A model generated the notes under the pieces. That model searched no databases, had not been told where the DNA came from, and was given only the letters and a program-made list of their open reading frames with translations. DNA of 64,000 nt from Alphaproteobacteria bacterium (GTDB lineage Bacteria > Pseudomonadota > Alphaproteobacteria > Rhodospirillales > Rhodospirillaceae): positions 1 to 64,000 of the forward strand of contig JAURPI010000033.1 of NCBI GenBank assembly GCA_030835385.1. Direction: 5' to 3'. Position numbers and translations under genes: made by a program. Within the stretch, counting starts at the first letter, position 1; each line of letters opens with the position of its first letter. This document shows positions 9,264 through 21,729 of this stretch, piece after piece.

Positions 9264-10817
9264 CTATCGACCCAACGCCAGGCGAACGCCATCAACGAGC
9301 CCAGATGCCAAAGCGTTAGCGTCGAGCGCAGCGTGATAGTCAGTGATCAACTTCGTCACAGACGCTTCCATAACAACCAGGAATGACATCGGGTACACAC
9401 CCATCCACATCACCACCACACACAGGGGTGCGAAAATAGCGATCTCACGGCGGGATAGATCAAGCATGTCCTTGAGGTCTTCTTTGACCAATTCACCGTA
9501 AATCACACGGCGATAGAGATAGAGCATATAAGTGGCGCCAAGAATAACGCCAGTCGCCGTCAATAAAGATACCCACGTGTTGACCTGGAAGACTCCAGTC
9601 AAAATCAAAAACTCACCGACGAAGCCAGACGTGCCGGGCAATCCGACAGACGCCATCATCATTAACATGAAGACGAAAGCATATTTCGGCATGTTGTTGA
9701 CCAGACCGCCGTAGCGGCCGATCTCACGTGTGTGGAGGCGATCATAGACGACACCAACACAAAGAAATAACGCACCTGACACAACGCCGTGACTCAACAT
9801 TTGGTAAATAGCACCCTGCACTGCCTGTTGAGTTGCCGCAAAAATACCAACCGTCACAAAACCCATGTGGGCGACGGATGAATAGGCGATAAGTTTTTTC
9901 ATGTCTTCTTGTGCCAAAGCGACCAAAGACGTGTAAATCACCGCGACGATAGACAGGCCATACACAAGGGGTGTGAAATATTCACTCGCCAAAGGCAGCA
10001 TCGGCATAGAGAACCGCAGGAAGCCATAGGCACCCATCTTCAACAGCACACCAGCCAAGATAACGGAGCCAGCCGTCGGCGCTTCAACGTGGGCGTCAGG
10101 CAGCCAGGTGTGCACCGGCCACATCGGAACTTTGACAGCGAATGACGCAAACAATCCGAGCCATAACCAGAATTGCATCTGAAATGGGAAGTCTGTGGTC
10201 ATCAATGTCGGGATGTTCGTTGTTTCAGCAACAAAGTACATCGCCAAGATTGCGATCAGGAGCAGCACTGAGCCGGTCAACGTATAGAGGAAGAACTTAA
10301 ATGCCGCGTACACACGTCGCGCGCCACCCCAGACCCCAATGATCAGGAACATGGGAATGAGGACGCCTTCGAAGAAAACATAGAACAGAACCATGTCGAG
10401 CGCACAAAACATGCCCACCATCATGGTTTCTAAGATCAGGAACGCGATCATGTACTCTCGAACGCGGGTCTTTATCGCATCCCAACTGGCCAGCACACAC
10501 AAGGGCATAAGGAAAGTTGAAAGAATGACAAACAACATGGATATGCCGTCCACACCCATGTGATAGCTAATCCCGAATTCAGGGAACCACGCCGCTTGCT
10601 CCACAAACTGGAAGTCGGCGGTGCTGGAATCAAAATTCGTCCAAATGAGAAGCGATGCCAAGAACGTCCCAACCGTCACCCACAGGGTTACCCAACGGCT
10701 GTTGCGCGCCACAATTTCTGGGTCGTCGGCACGAATTGTCAGAAGCAGCAATACCCCGAGCAGCGGCGTAAATGTGATGACGCTGAGGAGAGGCAAATTT
10801 TCAACAAACCCGTTCAT
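9264..10817 (-). CDS. nuoM: NADH-quinone oxidoreductase subunit M
   Basis: A 517-residue antiporter-like proton-pumping subunit of complex I. It shows [22 protein letters not shown] (conserved Glu), [21 protein letters not shown] and [18 protein letters not shown], all hallmarks of NuoM. It follows nuoL by 3 bp and precedes nuoN by 11 bp. Confidence 0.96.
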   Translation of the reverse strand: MNGFVENLPLLSVITFTPLLGVLLLLTIRADDPEIVARNSRWVTLWVTVGTFLASLLIWTNFDSSTADFQFVEQAAWFPEFGISYHMGVDGISMLFVILSTFLMPLCVLASWDAIKTRVREYMIAFLILETMMVGMFCALDMVLFYVFFEGVLIPMFLIIGVWGGARRVYAAFKFFLYTLTGSVLLLIAILAMYFVAETTNIPTLMTTDFPFQMQFWLWLGLFASFAVKVPMWPVHTWLPDAHVEAPTAGSVILAGVLLKMGAYGFLRFSMPMLPLASEYFTPLVYGLSIVAVIYTSLVALAQEDMKKLIAYSSVAHMGFVTVGIFAATQQAVQGAIYQMLSHGVVSGALFLCVGVVYDRLHTREIGRYGGLVNNMPKYAFVFMLMMMASVGLPGTSGFVGEFLILTGVFQVNTWVSLLTATGVILGATYMLYLYRRVIYGELVKEDLKDMLDLSRREIAIFAPLCVVVMWMGVYPMSFLVVMEASVTKLITDYHAALDANALASGLVDGVRLALGR

Positions 10818-10820
10818 CGC

Positions 10821-12743
10821 CTAGCCCCCGACCACGATCCATGACACGAACAGGGCAATCCCGATGATCATGGCAAAGGCGTAGTGATAGAGGTATCCCG
10901 TTTGAACAGCTCCTAGGCGACGGGCACCGGAAATAATTGACGAAGAAATACCGTCAGGTCCGAAGCGATCAATTGTCCCTTGATCTCCCCGCTTCCAGAA
11001 GAAGTTTCCAAGTTTGAAGGCAGGACGAACGAAAAGGAAATCGTAAAGTTCGTCGAAGTACCATTTGTTCAGCAGGAACTGGTATACGACGGGGAACTTA
11101 GCGGCAAGCTGACCTGGAATCTCCGGCCGGCGCATATACATATGAAATGACAGCCCCAAACCCAGAACCGTGACGACCATTGGCGACCAGACTACCCATG
11201 CCGGCACATGATGGGCTGCCTCGATTGGATCCTCACCCACAACAGCCAAAGCGTCGCGCCAGAAGTCAAACCGCCCATCACCGATAAACAGGTCATACCC
11301 AATCATGCCGGAAAAAATGGCACCGAGTGCGAGACCGGCAAGCGGCAAGGTCATGACCAATGGACTCTCATGGACATGATCCATTGTCTCTTTGTCAGCT
11401 CTGGGTTCACCATGGAAGGTCATGAATAACAAGCGGCCAGAATAGAAAGCCGTTAGAAGCGCTGCGCCAATGCCCATAATGAAGGCGTATTGTCCGACAC
11501 TGGTGTGCGCGCCATAGGCCGCCTCAAGAATCATGTCTTTCGAGTAGTACCCGGCGAAAGGCGGAACGGCGACCAACGCCAATGTTCCAATCCACATCAT
11601 CGCGTAGGTCACTTTTACATGCTTCCAAATCCCACCCATTTTGCGCATGTCCTGTTCGTCCGACATGGCGTGGATGACTGAACCCGAGCCGAGGAACAGC
11701 AGCGCCTTAAACCAGGCGTGGGTCATGAGATGGAAAATAGCAGCGGGATAGGCACCAATACCGCATGCAAAAAACATGTAGCCCAGCTGTGAACAGGTCG
11801 AATAGGCGATCACACGCTTGATGTCATTTTGCACACACCCGATCGTCGCCGCGAAGAACGCCGTAGACGCGCCGACAATGGTGACCACTTCCAGCGCCGC
11901 AGGCGCGTATTCAAACAGAGGTGACATGCGCGCAACGAGGAAGACTCCTGCCGTCACCATCGTTGCAGCGTGGATCAGTGCAGATACGGGCGTCGGGCCT
12001 TCCATAGCGTCGGGCAACCACGTGTGGAGCAACAACTGGGCCGACTTACCCATTGCACCGACAAACAAAAGCAACGCAATCAAGGTCAGGGCGTGACCTT
12101 CAATTCCGAAGAACGTGACCGTGTCGTCCACGTGCGCCGGAACAGCATTAAAGACGGTGTCAAACGTTACCGCATCAAACAGCAAATAGATTCCAAAGAT
12201 TCCTAACAAGAATCCAAAGTCACCCACACGGTTTACGACGAAGGCTTTAATCGCAGCTGCGTTTGCAGTTGGCTTTTTAAACCAGAAGCCAATCAGAAGG
12301 TATGAAACAACACCAACACCTTCCCAGCCGAAGAACAGTTGAACCAGGTTATCGGCTGTCACCAGCATCAGCATGGCGAAGGTAAACAATGACAAATACG
12401 CCATGAAACGCGGCTTAGAATCGTCATGGCTCATATAGCCAACGGAATACACGTGGATGAGAGATGACACACAGGTCACCGTCATCACCATGACTGCCGA
12501 TAGCGTATCGAACCTGAGGGCCCAGGATGTTTCAAAGGTCCCAGAGTTGATCCAACTCATGATCGTAACTACGCGCTCGTTGCCGTTGACCGCGACGTCA
12601 AAGAACAAGGGGATCGACAGCACTGCTGCCAAACCTACACCGAGGCATGTCACCACTTGGGAGGCTCGGTCGCCAATTTGACGCCCAAAAAATCCGGCGA
12701 TTAGGGCCCCAACGAGGGGTAGGAAAATTGCGGCGGCTTCCAT
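10821..12743 (-). CDS. nuoL: NADH-quinone oxidoreductase subunit L
   Basis: A 640-residue distal proton-pumping subunit of complex I. It carries LFFGWEGVGVVSYLLIGFW, KSAQLLLHTWLPDAMEGPTPVSALIHAATMV and NDIKRVIAYSTCSQLGYM. The C-terminal region (KWYFDELYDFLFVRP, then a final membrane helix) fits the long lateral amphipathic helix and terminal TM typical of NuoL. It lies 8 bp after nuoK. Confidence 0.96.
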   Translation of the reverse strand: MEAAAIFLPLVGALIAGFFGRQIGDRASQVVTCLGVGLAAVLSIPLFFDVAVNGNERVVTIMSWINSGTFETSWALRFDTLSAVMVMTVTCVSSLIHVYSVGYMSHDDSKPRFMAYLSLFTFAMLMLVTADNLVQLFFGWEGVGVVSYLLIGFWFKKPTANAAAIKAFVVNRVGDFGFLLGIFGIYLLFDAVTFDTVFNAVPAHVDDTVTFFGIEGHALTLIALLLFVGAMGKSAQLLLHTWLPDAMEGPTPVSALIHAATMVTAGVFLVARMSPLFEYAPAALEVVTIVGASTAFFAATIGCVQNDIKRVIAYSTCSQLGYMFFACGIGAYPAAIFHLMTHAWFKALLFLGSGSVIHAMSDEQDMRKMGGIWKHVKVTYAMMWIGTLALVAVPPFAGYYSKDMILEAAYGAHTSVGQYAFIMGIGAALLTAFYSGRLLFMTFHGEPRADKETMDHVHESPLVMTLPLAGLALGAIFSGMIGYDLFIGDGRFDFWRDALAVVGEDPIEAAHHVPAWVVWSPMVVTVLGLGLSFHMYMRRPEIPGQLAAKFPVVYQFLLNKWYFDELYDFLFVRPAFKLGNFFWKRGDQGTIDRFGPDGISSSIISGARRLGAVQTGYLYHYAFAMIIGIALFVSWIVVGG

Positions 12744-12751
12744 ATTGGCCC

Positions 12752-13060
12752 CTACCCCTTTAACTCGTTGATGTCTTCAACGGCGATAGATCGGTGTGCC
12801 CGATAGAACACAACAACAATAGCCAATCCGATTGCTGCCTCAGCTGCGGCGACGGTCAACACCAGCATGGTGAAAATTTGCCCTACAAGATCGCCAAGGA
12901 ACGCCGAGAACGCGACAAAGTTGATATTCACCGCGAGCAACATCAGCTCGATGGACATGAGAATGACAATCAAGTTCTTCCGATTGAGGAAGATTCCAAA
13001 AATCCCGAGAGTAAAAAGAACACCCGCGACAATAAGATAATGGGAAAGGCTAACGACCAT
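12752..13060 (-). CDS. nuoK: NADH-quinone oxidoreductase subunit K
   Basis: A 102-residue, three-helix membrane subunit of complex I. The two buried glutamates used in proton translocation lie in [17 protein letters not shown] and [14 protein letters not shown]. The ATG overlaps the nuoJ stop by one base (TAATG), indicating coupled translation. Confidence 0.96.
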   Translation of the reverse strand: MVVSLSHYLIVAGVLFTLGIFGIFLNRKNLIVILMSIELMLLAVNINFVAFSAFLGDLVGQIFTMLVLTVAAAEAAIGLAIVVVFYRAHRSIAVEDINELKG

Positions 13061-13677
13061 TATTGCAGCCCCTTCCCTGATTCAACTTTAACCACCTCAA
13101 GCGTGTCACTGGGCCGGCGCGCATTTTGGTCGCCGATCACCTGTTTACGAACACCTGCTCTGGTGCGGTGGGTCAAAACAATCGAGCCGATCATGGCTAC
13201 GAGCAAAATGATGCCAGCAGCCTGAAAAACATAGATGTAGTCCGTATACAGAATGAGGCCGAGGGCTTCGGTGTTGCTAATTGCGCTGGGGTCTGGCGCC
13301 GGCGCTGCACGCAATACGTCTGCGCTATCTGACATCACCCAACCTGCAAACACTGTAATCAGCTCAGCCAGCAGAATGCCGCCAACCAATAAACCGACCG
13401 GGAGATACTTTAGGAAGCCTTCGCGGACCATGGTGATATTGATATCGAGCATCATCACCACGAATAGGAACAGCACGGCCACGGCTCCGACATAAACAAT
13501 GACCAAGATCATCGCGACAAATTCAGCACCAAGCAGAACAAACAACCCAGCCGCGTTGAAGAAAGTGAAGATCAGCCACAGCACAGAATGCACTGGGTTA
13601 CGTTGAAAAATAACATTCAACGCACCAACAATTGCCAGGGCAGAAAACAGATAAAACGCGAGTGTCGCCGCAATCAT
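13060..13677 (-). CDS. nuoJ: NADH-quinone oxidoreductase subunit J
   Basis: A 205-residue membrane subunit of complex I with five hydrophobic segments. It shows [27 protein letters not shown] and [19 protein letters not shown], the ND6-like signature whose helix bulge gates the quinone reaction. The C-terminus is a hydrophilic tail. It follows nuoI after 76 bp, the largest gap inside the nuo operon; I see no clear terminator or promoter there. Confidence 0.95.
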   Translation of the reverse strand: MIAATLAFYLFSALAIVGALNVIFQRNPVHSVLWLIFTFFNAAGLFVLLGAEFVAMILVIVYVGAVAVLFLFVVMMLDINITMVREGFLKYLPVGLLVGGILLAELITVFAGWVMSDSADVLRAAPAPDPSAISNTEALGLILYTDYIYVFQAAGIILLVAMIGSIVLTHRTRAGVRKQVIGDQNARRPSDTLEVVKVESGKGLQ

Positions 13678-13753
13678 TGTGCGCCCCCCGCAGTCTTCAC
13701 CGCCTTACGTTCAAATGCCTGCCGCATTCTTATTCCCCGTCTGCTGCCGTCGA

Positions 13754-14242
13754 CTACCGATACGGTGCGTCGAGCTCGAGCCGCTTCGCCAGCTCAGGCT
13801 CCCACCGGTCACCATTGGCCAGCAGCTTCTCCTTGTTGTAGAGCAACTCTTCTCGTGTCTCTGTCGCGAACTCGAAATTCGGTCCTTCGACAATGGCATC
13901 GACCGGGCAAGCTTCTTCGCAGAAACCACAGTAGATGCACTTGGTCATATCGATATCGTAGCGTGTTGTCCGTCGACTACCGTCTTCGCGAGGCACGGCT
14001 TCAATCGTGATGGCCTGTGCGGGACAGATTGCCTCACAGAGTTTGCAGGCAATACAGCGCTCTTCCCCATTTGGGTACCGCCGCAACGCATGCTCGCCGC
14101 GAAAGCGTGGACTCAATGGCCCCTTTTCAAACGGATAGTTCAAAGTCACCTTTGGTCCGAACATATACTTCAGGGTCAACCACATCCCGCTTAGCAACTC
14201 AGCGAGGAGGAAAGAACGAGCGGTACGATCAATGAATGCCAT
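13754..14242 (-). CDS. nuoI: NADH-quinone oxidoreductase subunit I
   Basis: A 162-residue peripheral-arm subunit carrying the two 4Fe-4S clusters N6a and N6b. Both motifs are intact: [16 protein letters not shown] and [16 protein letters not shown]. The N-terminal amphipathic part ([20 protein letters not shown]) anchors it to the membrane arm. It lies 15 bp after nuoH. Confidence 0.97.
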   Translation of the reverse strand: MAFIDRTARSFLLAELLSGMWLTLKYMFGPKVTLNYPFEKGPLSPRFRGEHALRRYPNGEERCIACKLCEAICPAQAITIEAVPREDGSRRTTRYDIDMTKCIYCGFCEEACPVDAIVEGPNFEFATETREELLYNKEKLLANGDRWEPELAKRLELDAPYR

Positions 14243-14257
14243 GATTAATCCCGTCCC

Positions 14258-15289
14258 TTACGCCGGTACTTTGTCGAAATACACGAGGAACCCAGCAGTC
14301 AAAGCCAGCCAGATCAAGGAAAGCGGCAAGAACACTTTCCATCCAAGGCGCATAAGTTGGTCGTAGCGATAGCGCGGGAATGTCGCCCGCACCCAAATAA
14401 AGACAAACAAACAGAATGCAATTTTGGCCGCAAACCAGACGACGCCTGGGATCAAATTCAATGGCGCTACATCATAGGGTGGCAACCATCCCCCAAGGAA
14501 CAGGATCGACACCATGCCGCTCATCATGATCATGTTGGCGTATTCACCAAGGAAGAACAGGGCAAACGACATCGATGAGTATTCGGTCATGAACCCGGCG
14601 ACGAGTTCAGATTCAGCTTCGGGCAAATCAAACGGATGGCGGTTCGTTTCAGCTAACACTGACACAAAGAACACGATGAACATGGGCAGATGAGGAATGA
14701 AGTACCAGCCAGGAAGAACTCCAAATAGCGGTTCAGATTGCGCTTCAACCAAAGCCGACAAGTTCAATGTCCCGGCGGTCATCAACACCGTGATCATGAT
14801 GAAGCCGATCGAAACTTCGTAAGACACCATCTGTGCAGCAGAACGCATCGCACCTAAAAATGCGTAGCGGGAGTTTGAAGCCCAGCCCGCCATCACAACG
14901 CCATATACCCCAAGCGACGAAATCGCGAATAGGTACAACACGCCGACGTTGAGATCTGAAATCACCCACCCGGGGTTCACCGGAATCACGGCCCACGCCA
15001 ACATGGCGAGTGAGAACGTAATCATTGGCGCCAAGAAGAACACCACCGGGCTTGCACCCGTGGGCAGTACCGTTTCTTTAGTCAGAAGCTTAAGGGCGTC
15101 TGCAAACGGCTGCAGCAGACCAAACCACCCAACCACATTGGGACCAAGCCGCATCTGCATCGCACTGATAATTTTACGTTCTGCATAGGTTAGGTACGCA
15201 ACACCAAGCAAAATCGGAACGAGGAACATCAGGATCTGGATGACGATCCAGACCACAGGCCAAATATAATTTATCCATAACTCAGCCAT
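14258..15289 (-). CDS. nuoH: NADH-quinone oxidoreductase subunit H
   Basis: A 343-residue membrane subunit at the quinone chamber of complex I, with eight or more hydrophobic segments. Family motifs include [44 protein letters not shown] and [17 protein letters not shown]. Its ATG lies inside the end of nuoG (8 bp overlap). Confidence 0.97.
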   Translation of the reverse strand: MAELWINYIWPVVWIVIQILMFLVPILLGVAYLTYAERKIISAMQMRLGPNVVGWFGLLQPFADALKLLTKETVLPTGASPVVFFLAPMITFSLAMLAWAVIPVNPGWVISDLNVGVLYLFAISSLGVYGVVMAGWASNSRYAFLGAMRSAAQMVSYEVSIGFIMITVLMTAGTLNLSALVEAQSEPLFGVLPGWYFIPHLPMFIVFFVSVLAETNRHPFDLPEAESELVAGFMTEYSSMSFALFFLGEYANMIMMSGMVSILFLGGWLPPYDVAPLNLIPGVVWFAAKIAFCLFVFIWVRATFPRYRYDQLMRLGWKVFLPLSLIWLALTAGFLVYFDKVPA

Positions 15290-17348
15290 GGGTGCCGGTC
15301 GCCTTTTCCGTCTTGCCCATTACGAAGTCTTGGGTGCACTGCGCCATTGTTCTCGAAGCGCGGCTTATGGGATCAGTCTGATAGTAGTTCGAAACCGGAT
15401 AGGTAAATGCTGAGGCTTCGATTGATCCGTTCGCTCCAAACTGTTCCCACTCCGTTATTGCGACATCATCGATATGTCCAAAGCCGGGGCTGGTCTCACG
15501 CAATTTCTCACGGACCTGCTCAAGGGAATCATAGGGTAGCGTTTTACCCAGGCGCTCCGACAACGCGCGAATGATGGCCCAATCTTCTCGAGCGTCACCG
15601 GGTGGGAATATCGCCCGTTGCCCCAATTGAGCTCGACCCTCTGTATTAACGTATGTGCCATTCTTCTCGGTATACGCTGCTCCAGGCAGAATGACGTCAG
15701 CCACATGGGCACCGGCGTCGCCATGATGACCTTGGTATATGACAAACGCGTCTTTGAGCTTAGCCGTATCAATTTCATCAGCGCCAAGCAGATACACAAC
15801 TTGTATATCGCCAGATGATGCACCCTCAAGAATGCCTTGGGTGTCCTTACCTCCCCCGCCCGGAACAAATCCAACATCCAAAGCACCGACACGAGCCGCT
15901 GCCGTATGGAGCACGTTGAACCCATTCCAATCTCCGGACACCATGCCGGTGGACTGAGCAATGGCATACCCAGCGCCGAGAATAGCGGCACCATCGGCCC
16001 GTGTGAGCGCACCCATGCCAAGCACCAGCATCGGACGTTCCGCATCTTTGAGCACTTGAGCAAAAGGATGACTGCCATCGGCAATCTTTGCCAAAGCGTC
16101 AGCGGAATCAGAAATGTGGTCGTAGGCATATGTGAGGTCAGCAGCCTCACCCACAACGCCAATATTTACTCCACCCGCCAAGAACCGTTTGCGAATGCGA
16201 GCATTCAAAATGGGAGCTTCTTTGCGTGGATTAGTGCCAATCAATAAAATAGCATCGGCTTCTTCGATACCCGCGATCGTAGTGTTGAATATATAAGAGG
16301 CACGCACGCTTGGGTCGATCGCAGCGCCATCTTGACGACAATCCAAATTGGCTGATCCCAACGCCGTCATCAGGTCTTTAAGAGCTAACGTTGATTCGCA
16401 GTCAACGGTATCTCCGACCAAGGCGCCTATCTTCTGCCCTGCTATACCATTAAACTTTTCTGCAATCGCATCGAAGGCTTCAGACCACTCGGCGGGCTGT
16501 AACTTGCTATCACGACGGACATAAGGTTGGTCCAAGCGCTGATACTTCAACCCGTCACAAGCGTTGCGGGACTTATCCGCCAGCCACTCTTCATTGATCC
16601 ATTCGTTCAATCGCGGCAACACGCGCATCACTTCACGGCCACGACTATCAACACGAATATTCGTGCCAACCGCATCCATGACATCCACAGACTCAGTTTT
16701 ACGCAGTTCCCAAGAACGCGCGGTGAATGCGTATGGTTTGTTGGTCAACGCCCCGACCGGACACAAGTCGACTACATTGCCGGAAAGCTCCGATGTCAGC
16801 GACTGTTCAAGAAAGGTTGTGATTTCCGTGTCTTCTCCACGGCCTGTCGCACCAATCTCTGCAACGCCACCAATTTCGTCAATAAAACGCACGCAGCGGG
16901 TGCAATGAATACAGCGGGTCATGATTGTCGATACAATCGGACCCATGTATTTATCTTTGACGGCACGCTTTTGTTCGACGTAGCGGCCTTTGTCATTCCC
17001 GAAAGCAAGCGCTTGATCTTGCAAATCGCACTCACCGCCCTGGTCGCAAATCGGGCAATCCAGCGGGTGATTGATCAATAAAAATTCCATCACACCGTTA
17101 CGGGCTTTAACAGCCTTCTCAGACTTGGTGTGAACCACCATCCCTTCGCCAACGGGCATCGCACACGACGCAACCGGCTTTGGTGATTTCTCGACCTCAA
17201 CCAGACACATGCGGCAATTGCCCGCGATAGACAGGCGGTCGTGATAACAGAAACGCGGAATCTCAGACCCAGCCTGCTCAGCGGCTTGGAGAATGGTGAC
17301 ACTGGGATCGACTTCGACCTCAACCCCATCAATGGTGAGTTTTGGCAT
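15282..17348 (-). CDS. nuoG: NADH-quinone oxidoreductase subunit G
   Basis: A 688-residue iron-sulfur subunit. The N-terminal 2Fe-2S ferredoxin domain has [19 protein letters not shown] and a further Cys in [10 protein letters not shown]. The histidine-ligated N5 region is [19 protein letters not shown], and 4Fe-4S ligands follow in [10 protein letters not shown]. The C-terminal molybdopterin-oxidoreductase-like domain is present but, as in mitochondrial-type NuoG, carries no obvious cofactor site. Length matches alphaproteobacterial homologues. It lies 9 bp after nuoF. Confidence 0.96.
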   Translation of the reverse strand: MPKLTIDGVEVEVDPSVTILQAAEQAGSEIPRFCYHDRLSIAGNCRMCLVEVEKSPKPVASCAMPVGEGMVVHTKSEKAVKARNGVMEFLLINHPLDCPICDQGGECDLQDQALAFGNDKGRYVEQKRAVKDKYMGPIVSTIMTRCIHCTRCVRFIDEIGGVAEIGATGRGEDTEITTFLEQSLTSELSGNVVDLCPVGALTNKPYAFTARSWELRKTESVDVMDAVGTNIRVDSRGREVMRVLPRLNEWINEEWLADKSRNACDGLKYQRLDQPYVRRDSKLQPAEWSEAFDAIAEKFNGIAGQKIGALVGDTVDCESTLALKDLMTALGSANLDCRQDGAAIDPSVRASYIFNTTIAGIEEADAILLIGTNPRKEAPILNARIRKRFLAGGVNIGVVGEAADLTYAYDHISDSADALAKIADGSHPFAQVLKDAERPMLVLGMGALTRADGAAILGAGYAIAQSTGMVSGDWNGFNVLHTAAARVGALDVGFVPGGGGKDTQGILEGASSGDIQVVYLLGADEIDTAKLKDAFVIYQGHHGDAGAHVADVILPGAAYTEKNGTYVNTEGRAQLGQRAIFPPGDAREDWAIIRALSERLGKTLPYDSLEQVREKLRETSPGFGHIDDVAITEWEQFGANGSIEASAFTYPVSNYYQTDPISRASRTMAQCTQDFVMGKTEKATGTHG

Positions 17349-17357
17349 ACCCTGTCC

Positions 17358-18647
17358 TTACGCCGCTCGCGACACTTTGCCGTCGCGGTAGTCTTTGATC
17401 CGCTGTTCCATTTGCGGGCGGAAATGACGAATCAATCCCTGCACTGGCCACGCGGCCGCATCACCAAGCGCACAAATGGTGTGCCCTTCAATCTGGTAGG
17501 ACACCTCTTCCAGCATATCGATTTCTTCCAGCGAGGCTTCGCCGGACACCATGCGTTTCATTACCCGGTAGAGCCAACCGGTCCCTTCACGACACGGCGT
17601 GCACTGACCACAGCTCTCATGCTTGTAGAACGCTGATAAGCGCGTGATTGCCGCGATAATGTCTACCGATTGATCCATCACCATCACGGCTGCGGTCCCA
17701 AGACCGGACTTCACTTCCCGCAAAGAATCAAAATCCATCAAGATGTCGTCGCAAATGTTCTTCGGCAAACACGGCACAGAGCTACCGCCGGGAATAATCC
17801 CTTGCAGATTATCCCAACCACCGATGACGCCACCACAATGTTTGTCTATCAATTCCTTGAGCGGAATTCCCATTTCTTCTTCGACATTACAGGGCCGATT
17901 TACATGGCCGGAAATGCAAAACACTTTGGTGCCCGTGTTATTGGGTCGACCAAGTCCGGCAAACCATGAGGCGCCGCGTCGCAGAATTGTCGGAGCAACA
18001 GCAATGCTTTCAACATTGTTCACCGTCGTCGGGCAACCGTACAGCCCAACACCAGCTGGGAATGGCGGCTTTAATCGCGGCTGGCCTTTTTTACCTTCAA
18101 GGCTTTCAATCAGCGCTGTCTCTTCACCACAAATGTAAGCCCCGGCACCGCGATGAAGATAAAGATCAAAATCCCAGCCAGACCCGCAGGCGTTTTTGCC
18201 GATAAGCCCTGCTTCGTAGGCTTCATCTACAGCAACTTGCAGGTTAGACGCTTCGGTATAGAACTCGCCACGAATGTAAATGTAGCAGGCGTGGGCATTC
18301 ATCGCGAAGCTGGCCAGCAGGCACCCTTCGATTAATTTATGCGGATCAAACCGCATCATGTCGCGGTCTTTGCAAGTGCCCGGTTCGCCTTCGTCGGCAT
18401 TCACGACCAAATAGTGTGGTCGGTCAGTTTCCGTTTTCGGCATGAATGACCACTTAAGCCCAGTCGGGAAACCGGCGCCGCCTCGTCCTCGCAGACCAGA
18501 TGCTTTCATCTCTTCGATGATCCAGTCGCGCCCCATGTGAATGAGCTCTTTTGTGCCATCCCAGTCACCGCGCGCCCGTGCGCCAGCCAGACGCCAATCA
18601 TGCTCGCCGTAAAGGTTAGTGAAAATGCGGTCCTGATCTTGCAACAT
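17358..18647 (-). CDS. nuoF: NADH-quinone oxidoreductase subunit F
   Basis: A 429-residue FMN- and NADH-binding subunit. It has [20 protein letters not shown] (FMN/NADH glycine-rich loop), [14 protein letters not shown], and the N3 4Fe-4S motif [17 protein letters not shown] place the start at the ATG at 18647, which shares one base with the nuoE stop (TGATG); a GTG one codon earlier is possible. Confidence 0.96.
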   Translation of the reverse strand: MLQDQDRIFTNLYGEHDWRLAGARARGDWDGTKELIHMGRDWIIEEMKASGLRGRGGAGFPTGLKWSFMPKTETDRPHYLVVNADEGEPGTCKDRDMMRFDPHKLIEGCLLASFAMNAHACYIYIRGEFYTEASNLQVAVDEAYEAGLIGKNACGSGWDFDLYLHRGAGAYICGEETALIESLEGKKGQPRLKPPFPAGVGLYGCPTTVNNVESIAVAPTILRRGASWFAGLGRPNNTGTKVFCISGHVNRPCNVEEEMGIPLKELIDKHCGGVIGGWDNLQGIIPGGSSVPCLPKNICDDILMDFDSLREVKSGLGTAAVMVMDQSVDIIAAITRLSAFYKHESCGQCTPCREGTGWLYRVMKRMVSGEASLEEIDMLEEVSYQIEGHTICALGDAAAWPVQGLIRHFRPQMEQRIKDYRDGKVSRAA

Positions 18648-19336
18648 CACGGGTTTTCCTTGGCTTTGCGGGCAGCCTCTTGGGCTTCTTCGAATTTCTG
18701 TTTCGCGACAGCCAAATCTTGTATCGGCGTCGTCTGTGTTGGGTCAGTTGTCAGCGATGTACGGTTGCCCTCTGGCTCAGCGCCTTGCCGGCCAACGGCG
18801 GAACCAGGCGCCAGAGTGTTGCCAGCTTTAATGTCATCGATCAGTTTGGACATCGTTTCGTAAGTGAGGTCTTCGTAATATTCGTCACCAACAGCAACGA
18901 CAGGTGCATTCACACATGCACCAGCACATTCGACTTCGCTCAATGTCACGGTACCATCAGCTGTAGTTTCTCCAAACTTGATACCAAGTTTGTCATTGAA
19001 CGCTTTAACCACGTCGTTCGATCCACGCAGCCAGCAGGATAAGCTGGTACAAACTTGGACGTGACATTCACCGACCGGATGCAGATTAAACATTGTGTAG
19101 AATGTCGCGACTTCAAGAACCCGAATGACTGGCATGTCCAACAGTTCAGCTATGACATCAATAGCCGGTTTGGTGACCCACCCCTCTTGACGTTGGGCCA
19201 GGTCAAGCAGCGGAATAACCGCGCTGGCTTGATATCCCTCTGGATACTTCGCGATAATTTTTTTGATCCGTGCCTTATGCTCGTCCGTAAATGCAAAGCT
19301 ATCCGGCTGATCTTTTGCAAGATTGCGAGTGCTCAT
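18647..19336 (-). CDS. nuoE: NADH-quinone oxidoreductase subunit E
   Basis: A 229-residue subunit with a thioredoxin-like 2Fe-2S cluster (N1a). The four ligands are in CTSLSC and [10 protein letters not shown]. Residues after about 165 form an Ala/Thr/Glu-rich, low-complexity tail with no counterpart in the short E. coli subunit; such tails are common in alphaproteobacterial NuoE. The start overlaps the nuoD stop by 4 bp (ATGA). Confidence 0.95.
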   Translation of the reverse strand: MSTRNLAKDQPDSFAFTDEHKARIKKIIAKYPEGYQASAVIPLLDLAQRQEGWVTKPAIDVIAELLDMPVIRVLEVATFYTMFNLHPVGECHVQVCTSLSCWLRGSNDVVKAFNDKLGIKFGETTADGTVTLSEVECAGACVNAPVVAVGDEYYEDLTYETMSKLIDDIKAGNTLAPGSAVGRQGAEPEGNRTSLTTDPTQTTPIQDLAVAKQKFEEAQEAARKAKENP

Positions 19337-20520
19337 CGGTCAACCTCACCGAACACAATATCGATCGATCCAAGAACAGCAGGCACATCCGCCAACATAT
19401 GACCCCGCAGCATGAAATCCATACCCTGCATATGAACAAAGCCTGGGGCACGAATACGACAGCGATACGGTTTGTTAGATCCATCCGAAATCAAGTACAC
19501 CCCAAACTCACCTTTGGGCGCTTCAACTGCAGCATAAGTTTCACCACGCGGAACGTGATAGCCCTCGGTATACAGTTTGAAGTGATGGATCAACGCTTCC
19601 ATTGACCCTTTCATATCGCCGCGCGGTGGCGGATTGATCTTGCGATCCTGAACCTTGACCGGACCACCTGGCATCTTCTCCAGGCACTGGTTGATGATCC
19701 GCAACGACTGACGCATTTCTTCAATGCGAACAATGTAGCGGTCGTAGCAATCGCCGTGCTTGCCAATCGGGATATCGAAGTCGATTTCGTCATAGCCGTC
19801 GTAGGGCTGTGACTTGCGCAAGTCCCACGCCAAACCAGACGCCCGCAGGTTTGGCCCGGTAAAGCCCCAGTCGAGCGCCTTTTCCTTAGAGACAATTCCG
19901 ATGTCAACAGTACGCTGTTTGAAAATTCTGTTGTTCGACAGCAAACCTTCAACGTCATCGATAATTTTTGGGAAGTGCGCAGCCCACTCAGCAATCCGTT
20001 CCGCCAACCCAGCAGGCATGTCGCGCCCTACTCCGCCAGGACGAACATAGGCAGCGTGCATGCGAGCACCTGAGACATCATCGTAGAATGTCATCAGCTT
20101 TTCGCGTTCTTCAAACGTCCACAGGAACGGTGTCATCGCACCGACGTCCATGGCGTAAGAACCAATATTCATAATGTGATTAAGAATGCGCGTCAGTTCA
20201 CAGAACAACATACGGATGTATTGGCCCCGCTTCGGCACTTCAATGCCAAGCAAACGTTCAACCGCCAAGGCATACGCCTGCTCTTGATTCATCGGCGAGA
20301 CATAATCAAGCCGATCAAAATAAGGAACGGCTTGCAGGAACGTCTTATGCTCGATAAGTTTCTCAGTACCGCGATGGAGCAGCCCAATGTGCGGATCGAC
20401 ACGATCAATCGTTTCACCACCCATCTCCAGCACCAGACGCAAAACGCCGTGGGCCGCCGGATGTTGCGGGCCAAAGTTAACCGTATAGTTCTCAATCTCT
20501 GCTTCGGCCAACTCAGCCAT
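19333..20520 (-). CDS. nuoD: NADH-quinone oxidoreductase subunit D
   Basis: A 395-residue subunit related to the large subunit of NiFe hydrogenases; it forms the quinone site with NuoB. Signatures are [51 protein letters not shown] and the end [11 protein letters not shown]. The frame is open 18 codons further upstream, but the ATG at 20520 gives the family N-terminus ([17 protein letters not shown]) and overlaps nuoC by 8 bp. It is separate from nuoC, unlike the E. coli fusion. Confidence 0.95.
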   Translation of the reverse strand: MAELAEAEIENYTVNFGPQHPAAHGVLRLVLEMGGETIDRVDPHIGLLHRGTEKLIEHKTFLQAVPYFDRLDYVSPMNQEQAYALAVERLLGIEVPKRGQYIRMLFCELTRILNHIMNIGSYAMDVGAMTPFLWTFEEREKLMTFYDDVSGARMHAAYVRPGGVGRDMPAGLAERIAEWAAHFPKIIDDVEGLLSNNRIFKQRTVDIGIVSKEKALDWGFTGPNLRASGLAWDLRKSQPYDGYDEIDFDIPIGKHGDCYDRYIVRIEEMRQSLRIINQCLEKMPGGPVKVQDRKINPPPRGDMKGSMEALIHHFKLYTEGYHVPRGETYAAVEAPKGEFGVYLISDGSNKPYRCRIRAPGFVHMQGMDFMLRGHMLADVPAVLGSIDIVFGEVDR

Positions 20521-21151
20521 CTTGGGTAGCTTTCTCATCACCCGGGAGCATCTGCTGGTGCGCGTGCTCTGCACCTTCCCATGGGCTCATAAAATCAAAC
20601 GTGCGGAAATCTTGGGTCAATTTGACGGGCTCATAAATGACGCGCTTCTGACTCTCGTCGTAGCGCACCTCGACATAACCCGTCAGCGGAAAATCTTTGC
20701 GTTGTGGGTGACCATCGAACCCATAGTCGGTGAGGATGCGGCGCAAATCAGGATGATCGGAAAAGAACACGCCATACATGTCCCACACTTCGCGCTCAAA
20801 CCAATCCGCACACGAAAAAACCTCAGCTGCCGACGGCACGGGCGTCTCTTCACCGGCCGATACTTTTAGTCGCACCCGCAAATTCTGAGTCATGCTGAGA
20901 AGGTGATAGACAACTTCAAAGCGCTCTTCCCGCTCTGGATAGTCAACGCCACAGATATCAATCAATTGGGTGAACTGACAATTGCTGTCATCACGTAAAA
21001 ACTTCAGCACTTTAATGATCGAGGGTCTCTGCACAGAAACCGACAAATCCTCACCGGAAACCGTCGCCTCAATGACATCATCAGGCAGTGACAGGCATAT
21101 CGCTTCCTTTAGATCGACCATTGCCGATGCTGTGTCTGATTGAGTGTCCAT
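20513..21151 (-). CDS. nuoC: NADH-quinone oxidoreductase subunit C
   Basis: A 212-residue peripheral subunit of complex I. Motifs include [23 protein letters not shown], the block [27 protein letters not shown], and [19 protein letters not shown]. It lies 23 bp after nuoB and overlaps nuoD. Confidence 0.96.
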   Translation of the reverse strand: MDTQSDTASAMVDLKEAICLSLPDDVIEATVSGEDLSVSVQRPSIIKVLKFLRDDSNCQFTQLIDICGVDYPEREERFEVVYHLLSMTQNLRVRLKVSAGEETPVPSAAEVFSCADWFEREVWDMYGVFFSDHPDLRRILTDYGFDGHPQRKDFPLTGYVEVRYDESQKRVIYEPVKLTQDFRTFDFMSPWEGAEHAHQQMLPGDEKATQDG

Positions 21152-21174
21152 CCGCCCCGGTTCCTAAACGCTAT

Positions 21175-21729
21175 TCAGCGATCCAATGTGCCGACGCGGC
21201 GAATTTTTTTGTGCAGTTGCAGTATGCCGTATAGCAATGCTTCCGCCGTTGGCGGACAACCTGGGACGTAAATGTCTACAGGAACAACACGATCACATCC
21301 GCGCACAACAGAATAGGAATAGTGATAGTACCCGCCCCCATTGGCACAGGAACCCATGGAGATGACCCAGCGCGGTTCAGGCATCTGGTCGTAAACTTTA
21401 CGTAAGGCCGGTGCCATTTTGTTTGTCAGCGTTCCAGCAACAATCATGACGTCCGATTGACGCGGGCTTGGCCGAAACACCATGCCAAAGCGGTCAAGGT
21501 CGTAACGCGCCATAGCCGAATGCATCATTTCGACCGCGCAACATGCCAGTCCAAATGACATCGGCCACATCGAACCGGTACGTGCCCAATTTGCTAGGGC
21601 GTCGACGGAAGAGAGAACAAAACCTTTGGTCTGTAATTCTTCAGCAACACGAGCAACAACAACCTGATCATCGTCGGACGCTGCACGAATTGGATCGGTT
21701 TCCACTTGAGCTGGAACTATTACTCCCAT
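21175..21729 (-). CDS. nuoB: NADH-quinone oxidoreductase subunit B
   Basis: A 184-residue subunit carrying cluster N2, the final electron donor to quinone. Ligands are the tandem cysteines of [12 protein letters not shown], then [21 protein letters not shown] and [15 protein letters not shown]. The start at 21729 is chosen because AAAGGGG lies about seven bases upstream and it overlaps the nuoA stop by 10 bp; an alternative start at 21750 would add seven residues. Confidence 0.96.
   Translation of the reverse strand: MGVIVPAQVETDPIRAASDDDQVVVARVAEELQTKGFVLSSVDALANWARTGSMWPMSFGLACCAVEMMHSAMARYDLDRFGMVFRPSPRQSDVMIVAGTLTNKMAPALRKVYDQMPEPRWVISMGSCANGGGYYHYSYSVVRGCDRVVPVDIYVPGCPPTAEALLYGILQLHKKIRRVGTLDR

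Noticed and set aside
13679-14194. Long plus-strand open frames opposite nuoI and nuoJ
   Set aside because: They are shadows of the minus-strand iron-sulfur and membrane subunits; translations are cysteine- and arginine-rich without family motifs.
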